From: Talaromyces rugulosus
Taxonomy: Eukaryota > Ascomycota > Eurotiomycetes > Eurotiales > Trichocomaceae
Direction of reading: 5' to 3'
DNA: 64,000 nt
NCBI RefSeq assembly: GCF_013368755.1
Contig: NC_049562.1
Coordinates: 6,448,001 to 6,512,000 of the forward strand
The notes beneath the pieces are model-generated. The model had not been told where the DNA came from, did not search any database, and was given only the letters and a program-made list of their open reading frames with translations. Below, piece after piece: positions 9,744 to 20,800 of this stretch. The first letter of the stretch is position 1; each line of letters begins with the position of its first letter. The translations under genes and the position numbers were made by a program.

Positions 9744-11290
9744 TTACTGCACAACAAAAGACTCGGTGTGGCTCTTGTACAGCGTACTCGAGTCCAGAAC
9801 CTCACCCGTGGAGGATTTGAGAAAGTCGACCTGCAAGCTCGACTCGTTCAAGAACTTGATAGTCGCGTAGCTGAATTCATCCGCATAAGCAAAGGCCGTG
9901 TAGTTGGGCTTGGTGCCCACGTCCGCAGGGCCTTCGATGTTACCAGCTCCTCCAGCAACAATGTACATGGGTGCGTCCGGGTCGTTGAGACCCTTAGGGT
10001 CAGCAGTGTTGTTGTACACGGGCTGGAAGCGCTGCGAGTTGTGCTGGTGGCCGAATACGCCGACATCAACACCGTATTTATAAAACAGGTCCTCGAAGGC
10101 GGCCTGGCACTCGGTGCAGCTCTTTGATCCGGTGGTGTACCACGGCCGATGACCAGCAACGATTAACCAAGGCGTCACGCTGCGGTCGACACTGGCGAGA
10201 TCAGCCTCGAGAAAGTCCAGCTGCTGGTTGGGTGCGCCCAGGGGCCCGGTACCAAGATGCGCCGATCCATCTTTGCCATCTGGCGCATTGGGGAAATCAG
10301 TTTCGGTATCGATCACGGCAATGTGCACCATTCCGTATTCAAACGAGTACCAGAACGGTGGCTGGGCTAGGGATTGGGCTTTTTCGGCAAGCGCTTGAGC
10401 GGTCTTGTTGGAGGACGAGGAAGGGAAGGAATACGGCGTTGTTTTACCGAACCGATGCAGTAAATCGGTAAAGTTCTTCTGTCCCTCGGGGCAAAGGCCG
10501 GAAGAGAAAGGGACCTCCTCGCAAGAGGCTTCATGGTTGCCGGCACCAGGCATGTAAATCTTGCGGCTTGTAATCGGTTCTAGCTGGCCGTAGAATTGCT
10601 CGAGGATAGCTTGATATGCCTTTTCACCGTGCAGCAGGTTCTGGACCTTGAGTACCCAGTCGTCGGCATACCCGAAATCGCCTGGATGAAGAACAAACTC
10701 GTAGTCATCGACAGTCTGGGCAAGGCGGTTGATGGTGGTATGGTTCAATTCCGGGTCGACCGACGGGGGTGTATCTCTCTTGGAAGAGCCGTTGCCCGTG
10801 AACCCGTCTGAACCATAGACACCCAAGTCGATCACGACGTCCATGTTGAACGGGGTGGTATCGCCGGGTGTGCGCGGGCTGAAGAAATGGTTTACGCTCG
10901 AGTTGCCCGACACGATCTTGTAGTAGTATGTTGTCGCCGGAGTGAGGCCCGTCAAGTTGACAGCGTTCGAATACGTGCGCGAAGTGTCGTACGTCGTTGA
11001 AATGGTCGAGCAGGCCTTGGATCCGAGGTCATCGGCCGTGGTGCCATACTCGACGCAGGACTGGTTCAGCTTCTCATATGTGTTCCAGCCAACCGAGACC
11101 GCTGTGTTCAGTTAGCATAGCACTTTTTAACAATCAGAAAGATGCAGGGATTCGCACTTTTAGGGCCAGTGACCGCAAGACGCTGCTGATACGGGGTGGT
11201 CAGGTCGTCCGGGATAGTCGGGAAGGTGTAGGCCAGCGCGCATGCGCCCAGCACCGGCAGGGACTTGATGACGGCGAAAGAGTTGACCAT
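9744..11290 (-). CDS. Secreted purple acid phosphatase (metallophosphoesterase)
   Basis: Two exons (11158-11290 and 9744-11101) code 496 residues. The start at 11290 gives a signal peptide (MVNSFAVIKSLPVLGACALA); an upstream in-frame ATG at 11302 would add four residues. An N-terminal fibronectin-like domain (VSVGWNTYEKLNQ and the ATTYYYKIVSG strand) precedes the phosphatase core. All five metal-binding blocks are visible in order: IDLGVYG, GDFGYADDW, GNHE, VAGHRPWY and GHQH. Several N-glycosylation sequons fit an extracellular or wall-bound enzyme. It hydrolyses phosphomonoesters at acid pH using a binuclear metal centre, and in fungi such genes are usually induced by phosphate starvation. 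I did not identify convincing Pho4-type sites, though CACGTG occurs at 11409 and a CACGTG is also present at 11475. Confidence 0.94.
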
Positions 11291-12164
11291 GGCTGCGATC
11301 AATTGATGCTTTTCTCAGGCAAACAATTATGCCCGCGGTGAGCCGGTCAACATGGCATTAATACTATCATGATGATTGCATCGCCACGGGAAATGGACGA
11401 AACCCAGCACGTGGGGCGGGGCCAGGACGATCAAACCGCCCCATAGTCGCTGGTCAGCACTCGTTTCATAGCTGCACGTGTGGTTATGGTGGCTGTTCAA
11501 GGGTCCTGGCCATTTCCGATCGCCGTAGCATTATTATTATTCACGGGTGAAAAATCTGCACTATGTTGTTGTCGGAGGAAGATTGCCGGCGCGGTCGTCT
11601 TTATATTTCTGCCAGCCTGCCTTAAATCTCAGGCACCGTCACAGGTACATATACTATTGACTACGAAGGATATAATGTCAACTGGTGGTTAACCAATGTC
11701 GCTTGCGCCTTGATGTATACGGAGTAATTACTAATGAGAAATTGCAACTTCCTTAAAGTTCCTTAAGTTTCCGAAGCTACTAACTATCCCTGGTTTGTTT
11801 TAGTTTACGGTCAGAATTAAGGTCGCATGTACGGAATACTACGTTTCCTATTATTGTTGGCCTAATCAAACCTTATAGCCTCGTATAGCCAATGGTTATA
11901 AAGTGATTGCTAATATCTTGTTGACATCTATATAGGCATAGTGCCAAATATAAAACGTCTACACAATTTACCGATCATTACTTGATATTGGACGTTACAT
12001 ATTGTATGTATAACTGCAGAACTTTTCGGCTTGTTATTATTCAATGCGATGATTGTTAAATCTCGGTAATATCAACCCACGAATAACAATATAAAACATT
12101 CATACCTACTTTACATCAGCTATGTTACGGCTGTCCATATGTCATTGAGACTCGTCCATTTGAA
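11291..12164. other. Intergenic, A+T-rich in part
   Basis: Upstream flank of the acid phosphatase (to about 11700) followed by an A+T-rich stretch to the 3' end of the dioxygenase gene. E-box-like CACGTG words occur near the phosphatase promoter. No coding sequence is recognised. Confidence 0.5.
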
Positions 12165-13500
12165 CTATTTCAACGTCTGCTGCGAATACCTAGCATACAA
12201 GTCTGGATACCATCGCTGCCCCACGTCCGGGTGGCTAAGAACTCGGTTTCTGAGATGCGCCTCGCCAAACTAGTTTTCTCATGTCAATTCATAGGTTCCT
12301 TTTATCCGGCAAGTCAACTTACACAAGAGTAAAGAGGAGAAAGAAACTCGCTGGGCACATCGACCGCTCGCTTCCGCGTGTCATCGGAGACTGGCACGCA
12401 CTGGACGATGTGAGCGGCAGTCTCCTTGAGCTCGTCCAAGGTCAGGTCTAGCCTGACTCCGAGGAAGAAAGGTATACTATATCGAGTCCTATGTGTAGGC
12501 GCCTTGTGTGTGTTCCGATTAGTGGTTGGCTTGGAAAACCGGATAGTTAGCTACTCACAAGCACGCGGTGCGTAGTTGCAGTGCAGATACCGCCAGTGAT
12601 TGCCTCGAACCCCTGCTGAATGTTGACTACCAAGCTTCCATCCACCGGCGGTGCGTCGATCCACTCGCCATTCTTGTTGAGGACTTGTAGACCGCCCGCG
12701 TCATCTTGCGACAGAAAAGTGAAGAGTCCCGCTGAATCTTTATGCGGTCCAACACCCTGGGAATTGGGTGCGACGGGGGGATACTTGACAAACTTTAAAC
12801 GACTCATATTTCCTTTAAAGTCGTCAAATGTAGTAGCCGGAAGACCAAGGGATTCTGCAACCAGGTGCACAAACTCGTCAGCCAGGGTGGTGATTTCGTG
12901 GATGTACCTTTTTATCAGACTTTCAGCACCAGATATGTTAGGGTACTGTGCAAAATATTAGGTTGATACCTTATAGTAAATAAATAGTAAGCGATTTTTG
13001 AATACCTGGTTAGGTCCCTCAAGTCGCTCCCAAACTTGATTTTGATCGGTCTTGCGTTCTATCCCCGGCGTGCCAAAGTCGTATTGCTATGAAGAGAGTT
13101 AGTATAAAGCGCACGCTATTATTTACGTGGACTTGCCTCTCGGAAATCCTTTTTTGTAGCGGTAGTCTCTGCGCCTAAGCGGGTATATCCCAAAAAGGAT
13201 TCCGAGTTTATCATGTTGGATTTCTCTTTGATCTCTGCTGGCAGATCAAAGAATTCAGGGAGACGTGCATGAGTATCGCGAACTAGGTCCTACGGTATCT
13301 TCCTGTTAATCCATAACTTTAACTATCCGGTTTTGAATAGACTTGATCGAGAGATATACCTCCAACCCCGTGTTTACGAGGTATAAAAACCCCACTACGA
13401 AAATAGCGTCCCTCAACCGGGCCAACTCCTCGCTTTTCGTTGCGGGATTCTTGAGCCGAGCGAAATCGACAGTAGGCACTGTCGTGAAAGTCTCCTCCAT
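12165..13500 (-). CDS. 2-oxoglutarate/Fe(II)-dependent dioxygenase (isopenicillin N synthase-like)
   Basis: Six exons (13360-13500, 13137-13289, 13006-13086, 12559-12945, 12323-12502, 12165-12269) are all in phase and give 348 residues, typical for the family. The N-terminal block TVPTVDFARL and FVVGFLYLVNTG match the conserved non-heme dioxygenase N-terminal domain. The iron ligands are H and D in GPHKDSAGLF and the distal H in TTHRVLAPT, and the 2-oxoglutarate-binding R-x-S is RYSIPFF. The enzyme couples 2-oxoglutarate decarboxylation to oxidation of an unknown small molecule in the cytosol. Intron 2 uses a GC donor (GAG|GCAAGT). The start at 13500 was preferred over 13536 because homologues begin just before the TVPTVDF block. 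No clear cluster partners lie nearby. Confidence 0.9.
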
Positions 13501-13862
13501 GGCCTGTCTGGTTTGATGGCAAGTGCTGATTGTCAACGTCGAATAAAAGTTGAAGAGAGTAGGAAGTGGTGAATGTACGCCCTGCGTGATGGTGTGATCT
13601 CGTGCTTCATCACGTGCATCCTCCGAGATCGGTCAACACCGGAGGCCTACCTATACAGCCATAAATAAATATCAAAGGCCTTGGATTGTGTTTGTTTTAC
13701 ATATGTATGAGGTGGAAGATTGTTGAAGTTGTATCCATATTACTATGTACTACATCTATTCGCTTCGGGATCCGTCTCGGCAGACAAGAGGCGACAATTA
13801 CAATGATAGGTAGTAGATAAGTCAATTTTTACAGAAAATAAAAATATACAAACGCAACAAAA
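13501..13862. other. Intergenic region
   Basis: Promoter side of the dioxygenase gene and the 3' flank of the 5S gene, including the T-run that could terminate RNA polymerase III. No coding sequence is seen. Confidence 0.5.
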
Positions 13863-13981
13863 ACATACAGCAGCTGGGATTCACTTGTGGTCACCCACCA
13901 AATTACTAACCAGCCGGCGAGTGGCTTAAGTATGGCTGAGCGGACGGGAAGCCCTGCTTTCCACTCCCTGTGGCCGTATGT
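13863..13981 (-). rRNA. 5S ribosomal RNA (dispersed single copy, possibly diverged)
   Basis: Read on the minus strand, the 119-base segment begins ACATACGGCCACAGGG, contains GGGCTTCCCGTCCGCTCAGC, TTAAGCCACTCGCCGGCTGG and GGTGGGTGACCAC, and ends GAATCCCAGCTGCTGTATGT. This is the fungal 5S rRNA pattern, including the internal control regions used by TFIIIA. The two ends pair to form helix I (ACATACGGC with GCTGTATGT, one G-T pair). A T-run follows the 3' end. Several positions differ from the 5S sequence I know for Aspergillus, for example in the loop after GGTGACCAC, so it may be a variant copy or a young pseudogene. Filamentous ascomycetes carry 5S genes scattered through the genome, which fits this isolated location. 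Confidence 0.9.
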
Positions 13982-15016
13982 ACTTGTAATGGCTATTGAC
14001 TGCGCTATGTGAGAGATATTGTGTATATTACTGCGATAGATAACGCCGGGCCAGTACTGCCTGCTCCATCAAAGATAAGGTTGGTATGATATCTGTACGT
14101 ATAGTATTGAGGATATATAGCTTGAGGTATTGATTTACCAGTTCAAAATTTGGAGTTTCTAGTCACAATAATCTACTAAATTTTCAAAATGTTGCCATTT
14201 TTTCGGACCAGAAAGATATACAGAGCTCAAAAGCCCTAAATTCAACAACAGAGTATGTATTTTCCATGGGTTTATCTCTCATTTAGAAAACTGACAACAA
14301 ATCTTCTAAGAATTTTTTTTTAGATGAGTTCATAGACTTCAAAATAGTCTATGAAGAAGCTAAACTCCCTGTCCATAGTGCTATAGTGTGTTCCCAGTCT
14401 CCCATATTTCGCGCCGCCTGCAGTAGAAACCTCAAGGTTAGTTGAATATGGTCGGTATAAAAAAGAATATGAATATTGACCAATAGCGAGGAGGAATAAT
14501 CAGGGACATATAAAATCAATGATTGTTCCAAAGTTTTGATCCAAAAGATGATATAATTCCTTTACACGCCTGGCTATGACAACACCGGCATTGACCTCTC
14601 TGGGGCTTGTGTCGACGACCAAAAAGATTATTTATGGCCTCGATCTGCTCTTCAACTGCACGCCGTTATGTTGCGGAAAATAGTACGTGGCTTAAAGAAT
14701 TTATACATGTATGCTATTACTAACACAGAGGTGATTAAGAGTGGCTTTGCTAGAATTGAAATTATCTAGATAACGCAAACCTGCAAAATATTTCTACTTG
14801 AGACCCTTACTACCATAAAGTCCGAGAGGGCTGTCAGTGAATTAATTTCCGTAAGATAAATTAACTTGAGAATAAGTTCATATTTTCAACAAACTGTCGT
14901 GATTATGACGGAATCCACGTGTCGGCTCGTCATCCAATCGCACTTCCAGAACCCAAACCACCATCATCATCACCAACCTCGCACTCCTGTCGATAACACC
15001 AACGCACACGAGAGTC
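13982..15016. other. Intergenic, A+T-rich
   Basis: About 1 kb without a supported gene. A 38-codon ORF at 14576 (beginning MTTPALTSLGLV) has coding-like composition, but no extension or identity was found. Confidence 0.45.
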
Positions 15017-15585
15017 ATGGGGTTCGAGGTTCCATGTTATTCACATTCCTTAGTGCTAACGAGGAGTTCATGACAGGTACACGCATTACTACTCCATCCG
15101 AGCGTGGCCGGCACCCGAATGGCAAGACGCATGGCCGCAGCTCATCACAGATACGTGCGGTATTATCCAGGCTGCAGATGTCCCTCTTTCAGGCCCGGGA
15201 ATCGATTACGAAGACTACTCTAAACCACCGACTGTGAGCGTCAAAAATGGCATTTACATCAATGGCGTTGAAGGGCACGCCCACGAACCTTTGGTCATCG
15301 AGAAAAATACGCGATCGTCCTTTGTTAAGACTGCGAGAAAACCATACGATATTGTGGTCTGCTGCATCTTATTGAGAGCCTATATGCTGGCTCCACATGT
15401 CTTTCAGGTTAGGTAAGCCACACAATGGGCAGGCTGAATGAAAAATGCGGGCTATCGGGAATTGAACATTGACTTTGAGTAGTTCCGATGGCTATTGGAA
15501 TGAATGGAATCATGCACAGGAATTATATAACCGTTTGTGGCCAAACGAACCTCTTGTTTGTCCTTGGGAGGAGAAGCGCTCCTGA
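15017..15585 (+). CDS. Conserved fungal protein of about 147 aa, function unknown
   Basis: Exons at 15077-15412 and 15483-15585 are well supported: the first codes YYSIRAWPAPEWQDAWPQL and ends with PYDIVVCCILLRAYMLAP, and the second, after a GTAAGC...TAG intron, gives SSDGYWNEWNHAQELYNRLW and ends CPWEEKRS. This pattern is a small fungal family I have seen repeatedly as hypothetical proteins, without known function. The 5' end is uncertain. The only ATG that splices in phase is at 15017, giving a 5-nt first exon (ATGGG, donor GTTCGA) and a start of MGYTHYY. An ORF starting at 14905 does not join in phase. The protein looks soluble and has no signal peptide. Function is not inferred. Confidence 0.72.
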
Positions 15586-15967
15586 GTGATTTGTTTTTTC
15601 CGGGCCGAAGTAAGTTTTTGATGGAGCTGAAGACAGTTATGAGAGCTAACAAAAGCTTTGACAAAGATTAAGACGTATAATGTCGCTTAGATGTAATGGT
15701 ATCGATGGAGAAATTCTCACACGGCTATCGCTACTTCAATGCTGCTTCAAATGCTGGCTTACCGAACAGGATCACTAGATATATACCATATCTACTTCCT
15801 TTTTTTTTAACAGTCCAGTCGGTATCATGACAACTTTCAACCCATTGCACTTTGGCACCCAGCTAAACCAATAAGCCTAAAAGATCTGATTCGTTGTGCT
15901 TAGATCCGGTGTTCGAAATTAAAGTGAGGACTAAGACGGGCACACTCGACAGTAGTGAGACTAGATA
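15586..15967. other. Intergenic region between convergent genes
   Basis: Shared 3' flank of the 147-aa gene (plus) and the macro-domain gene (minus). No gene is recognised. Confidence 0.5.
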
Positions 15968-16750
15968 TTACTCCCAGGTTGCCTCGACATCTTTAACCTC
16001 CTTGTTTAAGTCGGTCCATTCAAGACTACTCCACCGCTGCGGCCTCTCCAATGCGTCAGAGAAATGCTTCAGTGCAAGCGTAAACTGGCATGCCCACGTG
16101 TCAGAGTCAACGCCGCCGGTCCCAGTGGCCAGAGGCGTGGTCAAGATTGTACTAATCCTGTCTTCCGCTCGAGAATCACCACCCGTTGGGTAATTCCATC
16201 GGTCAACTTCGCACATCAGACTCCACACGCTCTCGTAGACCACCTCCCGGTTCCATGTCGCGATACTAGGAACTCGCATTGTCGGGCACAGAGCTACATG
16301 CCTACACCCCCATCGATTGGTTTCCTGCAGCTCGGATGGCATTTTCACCAGAGTACATGACCCTGGGGGCGCGAATCCGCGCCATTGCTCATACAGTTTC
16401 CGCTGCGCCGCGTCTGTTAGGGCTCGGTAATGGTGTTTCGGAAGACAGAATGTTCGCGATATGGCGTCGTCAAACCCGCCATCGAGGATCCCATACGAGT
16501 TCGCTGGTGACACAATCAAATCAAACTGATTCTCCTTCGGCAGATTGCGCAGGCTCTCGTAGATAGTGCCTATTTTTAGCGACTGCGTATGTGCCGGCCA
16601 CGTGGCGGACAGGGCTTGGTTGAGCGCTTTGATGTCTGCTTCATTAATACACAGGACCGATATTTCCGGGAGAACATGTTGTGCCATGGTTTCGACAGTA
16701 TTTTTCGGAAGTAGACTGATACTGCGTGTATTTCTCACATGAATTGACAT
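15968..16750 (-). CDS. Macro-domain-like protein
   Basis: A single exon of 260 residues. The segment DLIVSPANSYGILDGGFDDA is the macro-domain signature (N-S-x-G followed by D-G-G and an acidic residue), preceded by a beta strand and a region SLKIGTIYESLRNL. Macro domains bind or hydrolyse ADP-ribose and its derivatives, for example ADP-ribose-1''-phosphate or ADP-ribosylated proteins. Here the family is the fungal 'macro domain-like' type. The C-terminal part (TWACQFTLALKHFSDALE) is helical, with no separate domain recognised. The start could be 16750 or the internal Met at 16687 (MAQHVLPEISVL), just before the first predicted strand. The protein is likely cytosolic or nuclear. Neighbours give no functional hint. 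Confidence 0.85.
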   Translation of the reverse strand: MSIHVRNTRSISLLPKNTVETMAQHVLPEISVLCINEADIKALNQALSATWPAHTQSLKIGTIYESLRNLPKENQFDLIVSPANSYGILDGGFDDAISRTFCLPKHHYRALTDAAQRKLYEQWRGFAPPGSCTLVKMPSELQETNRWGCRHVALCPTMRVPSIATWNREVVYESVWSLMCEVDRWNYPTGGDSRAEDRISTILTTPLATGTGGVDSDTWACQFTLALKHFSDALERPQRWSSLEWTDLNKEVKDVEATWE

Positions 16751-17826
16751 ATATGTGTCTTTGGAAAATTAGGCATCGACAATTGTCCTTTGCAGTCGAC
16801 CCCTCGGCCCCCCGCCTGTGACGTCAGCTAATTGCGCAGTGTTTTATGTTATCATGGTAGGAATTATTTTTCTTGTACTGCGTGTTTTTATTTAAAATCA
16901 AAATAAGTACTTGTTATTTTCCAGGCTGCGTTGGTTCAAGCGATTTTGTTTGACACATACTGGAGCCGCCGCATTACCCGGTAAATACTGTACAAGCATA
17001 CGCAATCGTTTCTTTAGAGGAGAAGAAAGTATGCAATGCTACGAATGGTTCACCACATTTAGGCTAGGCCCATGTCCAGCTGTAGCAGGTGGGAGTCTGT
17101 GATTTTGCTGTATAGGGTTTGGCAGTAAATTTGAAGAATCCTGATTAGCTGGGATGCAAGGATATTACTAATATCGATTCAGCTATACAGGTGTTCATGC
17201 TATAAAAGAAGGTAAAAGAACAGGCTTAAGAACAGGCATACGCGTGGTGATGATTCAAATTGGTGATACCCTACACCAAAACCAAGACATGGAAATTCCA
17301 TTATTCTAGCTAGAAAATCAAGTCTCCCACCCAATAAGGCCAAGAATACGCCGGGGGCCTTTCACGTGTTAGAAGAGTTTAGCCATTAAGGCTTTCAGCT
17401 GGAAACTAGCTTGGCTCGTTGCTGAAGAACTTACTGCAGCCACTGTTTAGCTTGTAAGCGCCGAGATAACCACGAGGGCGATTTCAAGCCAATAATATTG
17501 TTTTCTATTGGGCTTTAACATGATTTAGGGTGGTTGTACTGGCTATATTTAAATATTGGGAAGCATCAGCCCCCCTAAACGCATCTAGTACACATTGGCA
17601 CTCTTCATTGCTAGCATTCATAGGGGCTCTGCCGAGAAGCCAACATGATAAGAAAAGCCACTCGCCCTGTTCCTGCCCTTATCGAGATTCTATAAGCAAG
17701 GCTGACTTTCTAAAACTAGCCATATAACCATAAGAACTGGTGCTCGCCTCCTAAAGTTCGGTCTTCCTAAATAAGTCAACTAGTGGTGCTAACTATTATA
17801 TTTTATATGCATACCATCTAACAATA
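16751..17826. other. Intergenic region
   Basis: A 1.1 kb divergent spacer between the macro-domain gene and the GMC oxidase fusion gene. A+T content rises towards the oxidase gene. No coding sequence is supported. Confidence 0.5.
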
Positions 17827-20800
17827 ATGATAATGTCGAACAAAACAAAAATGCAGACGGATAATTATCCAAACCTTAGCCTTCCATTCGAAATGATGAG
17901 GCCGGAATATGATGTCGTCGTCATTGGATCAGGTTATGGAGCAGGTGTCGCAGCAAGCCGCATGGCTAGAGCAAGGAAGAGTGTTGCGCTGCTGGAGCTC
18001 GGTTGGGAACGAAGACGTAATTTGCTTTTTTTTTTTGAATAAATATGTAATTTCATGACATACTGATAATGAAGTAGCGGGCTCTTTCCCCTATACTCTC
18101 AAAGGGTGTTTGGCGGACATGAATATTTCAGGAGACTCAACTAAGAGCTTCGATATCTGGAGATGGTTCCCATTCCTATCTGGCGATCCTACACGGTTGT
18201 TTCAATTTGTCATGGGAGAAGGGCAGCATGCATTTCTCGCGCACGGTATGTTAGCCATGATGGTAGCTATCATAGAGCATTACCGAGACTTAACCGTTGG
18301 AATTAGGGCTCGGAGGTTGCTCACTGATCAATGCTGGAGTTTTCCTCGAAGCCGATGAAAGCACCCTAAAGATGAGTCCATGGCCGAAGCAAATAAGAGA
18401 CGAGCCGTCAATGCTTCGAAAATGTGTGTGGCATCTAAAGAAATGGTAATGGGAGAAGCTGATTATACTGAATCCAGATTATTCACGCGCGGCGAGTATG
18501 CTGCAGCCATCGACCTATCCAGAAGATGCCCCGGTCTTGAATAAGCTTCGAAATCTTGAAGCCCAATCGAGATGGCTAGGTGGAAAGGAAAATTTCCATC
18601 GTGTACCACTAACATCATTCTTTACCAAAACTCGGAATAAAACCGGTGTTGAGATGCAGGCAAACGAGGGCTCGGGAAATGAATCCACCGGTCTAAATGA
18701 TGGGTCAAAAAATTCCATCCCCACTACGTATCTCACGGACGCATGGAATTGGGGCGCCGAGATTTTTTGTGGCTGTGAGGTACGCTTTATAGAAAAGGCT
18801 CTTGATGACAAGGGGTATATCGTCCACTTTGCGTTGCATGGCAAGGGAAGACAATCTTTCAGCGAAGCTTTCCATAAGCAGCTCTTCTGGGTCAAAGCGG
18901 TAGGTGTTATATGATGTTGCGGACTTTTTCTCCTGTATACAGCCTAACTATCTTTCTTAGAATGACCTGTGTTTCCTCGGCGCTGGTGCAATTGGAACGA
19001 CAGAAATATTGCTTCGCTCTAGAGACTTTGGCTTACAAATGTCTCCGTTGGTCGGCGCAAACTTAACTAGCAATGGCGACTTGTTGCTTTTTGGTGAGTA
19101 TTTTTGTATAGGTAGTTTTAAGAGGTATTGTTTAATGAGTAATCTAGGATATAACAGTAATGTTGATATCAATGGTGTATCGAAAGAGTCCTCGCATGCC
19201 TTCAAAAGACCAGGTCCAACAGTCACCGGGGCCATTGATAACCGGAAGCGTGGCGATCCATTTCAGAACCCTCTCAATGGGTTTATTATCCAAGATGGTT
19301 CTATTCCACAATCGCTAAGTCCAATAATACAGGTTATGCTGATGCGGCAACTCCACGATACTGGAAACCTTTCATCCTCACTGCGTGGAAGTCTTCGATT
19401 AAGAGCTGGCAAGATGTATTCCTCTTTCAAGTCTCTCATAATGGGACCGTATACACAGGGTGGGGCAATACAACGTACAGCAACATATTTGGTCATGTCT
19501 CATGACAGCAACGAGTTGTATCTGACAATGGAAGGAGACAAAGTGCTTTTACGAGGACCTACAGAAGGTCGATCTACGTATTTGACCAGTATTAGGGAAA
19601 TGATGAAAAGGGCCATAACGAATGCAGGAGCACGGCTTGGAATCCTGTATCTCTATGGTATTACCTATGAGTCTGCTGAACTATCGATAAGTCTATTAAT
19701 TTTAAACTTAGGTCATCCGCAGGAAGAAGTAACCGTTCATCCTCTTGGCGGAGCAAACATGAGTAGGGATGGTACAGGATGTGAGGGGGTGACTAACCAC
19801 ATGGGTCAAGTATTTACGGGGTTTGGAAGCGAGGTGTACGAAGGATTACTGTGCTGCGATGGCTCGATAGTACCTACTGCTTTAGGTGAGTTGGCATAAA
19901 TTTCTTGCATTTGGCAATACATTGAACCTATCTAGGTGTGAACCCGCTGGCAACAATTGCTGCATTGGCTGAACGAACAGTTGAGACGATTGCAGAGGAA
20001 AAGGGCGTCAAAATTGACATGGAAACGGAGAATGGCAATATAGATGCTGCAAGTAAGCCAAGGGTATCGCACTTCCGGGGGAATCCCTCCCACGAGGTAA
20101 ATAAAATCACGAATGGCCCACATTCAATCGGATGGCAGTTCACGGAGATTCTTGACGGGCATATCAGCATACAGCCAAAACCAACGGGCTTTATGACAGC
20201 TGAAAAGACCGGGAAAGGATCATCTTCTGCGATACGAGCCTATCTCACAATAGAAATATGTAAGAGTGGAATAGGTAAGATGTGAAGCTACACTTGAGAG
20301 TAATTTTCTTACATTTTTAGGTACCTACAAGTCACGGTACACTGGAAAATGTACCGGCACTGTGTCTTGTTATGCACTTTCTAAGCGTACACTGAGAGTA
20401 ATGAACGGCGAAGTTCGCTTTTTCACACCATCAGAAGAACACGCTGAACTGAAAGCCATGGAATATTCACTACACCTTCTCTCCGTGGAAGGGAGAACCT
20501 ACTTTTTGGAAGGCCAAAAGGAAATCGACTCCCGTCTATCATTCTCCTTCAAAACGGTGTGGAAAGCAACAACAACATTAAATATTAAGATTTCGCAAGC
20601 GGGAGACGCCGTTGTCGGTATAGGTATACTACATATCTCATGGCCAAATTTCAGAAGGCAAGTGAGGACCTTTCAGCCGATAGAAACGTTAAATCTTTCT
20701 CGGGTCGTAGCATTTATTACATTTTTGGTATATTTTACCTCCCAAATCATGATCTTTTTCTTGCATCCTTTTGCCCCAATGAGATTTCCACAGAAACCAC

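Noticed and set aside
14866..15237. 123-codon ORF as the start of the 147-aa family protein
   Set aside because: Its frame is not the conserved one, and no splice from it reaches the conserved exon in phase.
18421..18477. In-frame TAA in the GMC fusion as evidence of a pseudogene
   Set aside because: The stop lies inside an intron (18424-18477). Splicing restores the KYYSRAASMLQPS block.
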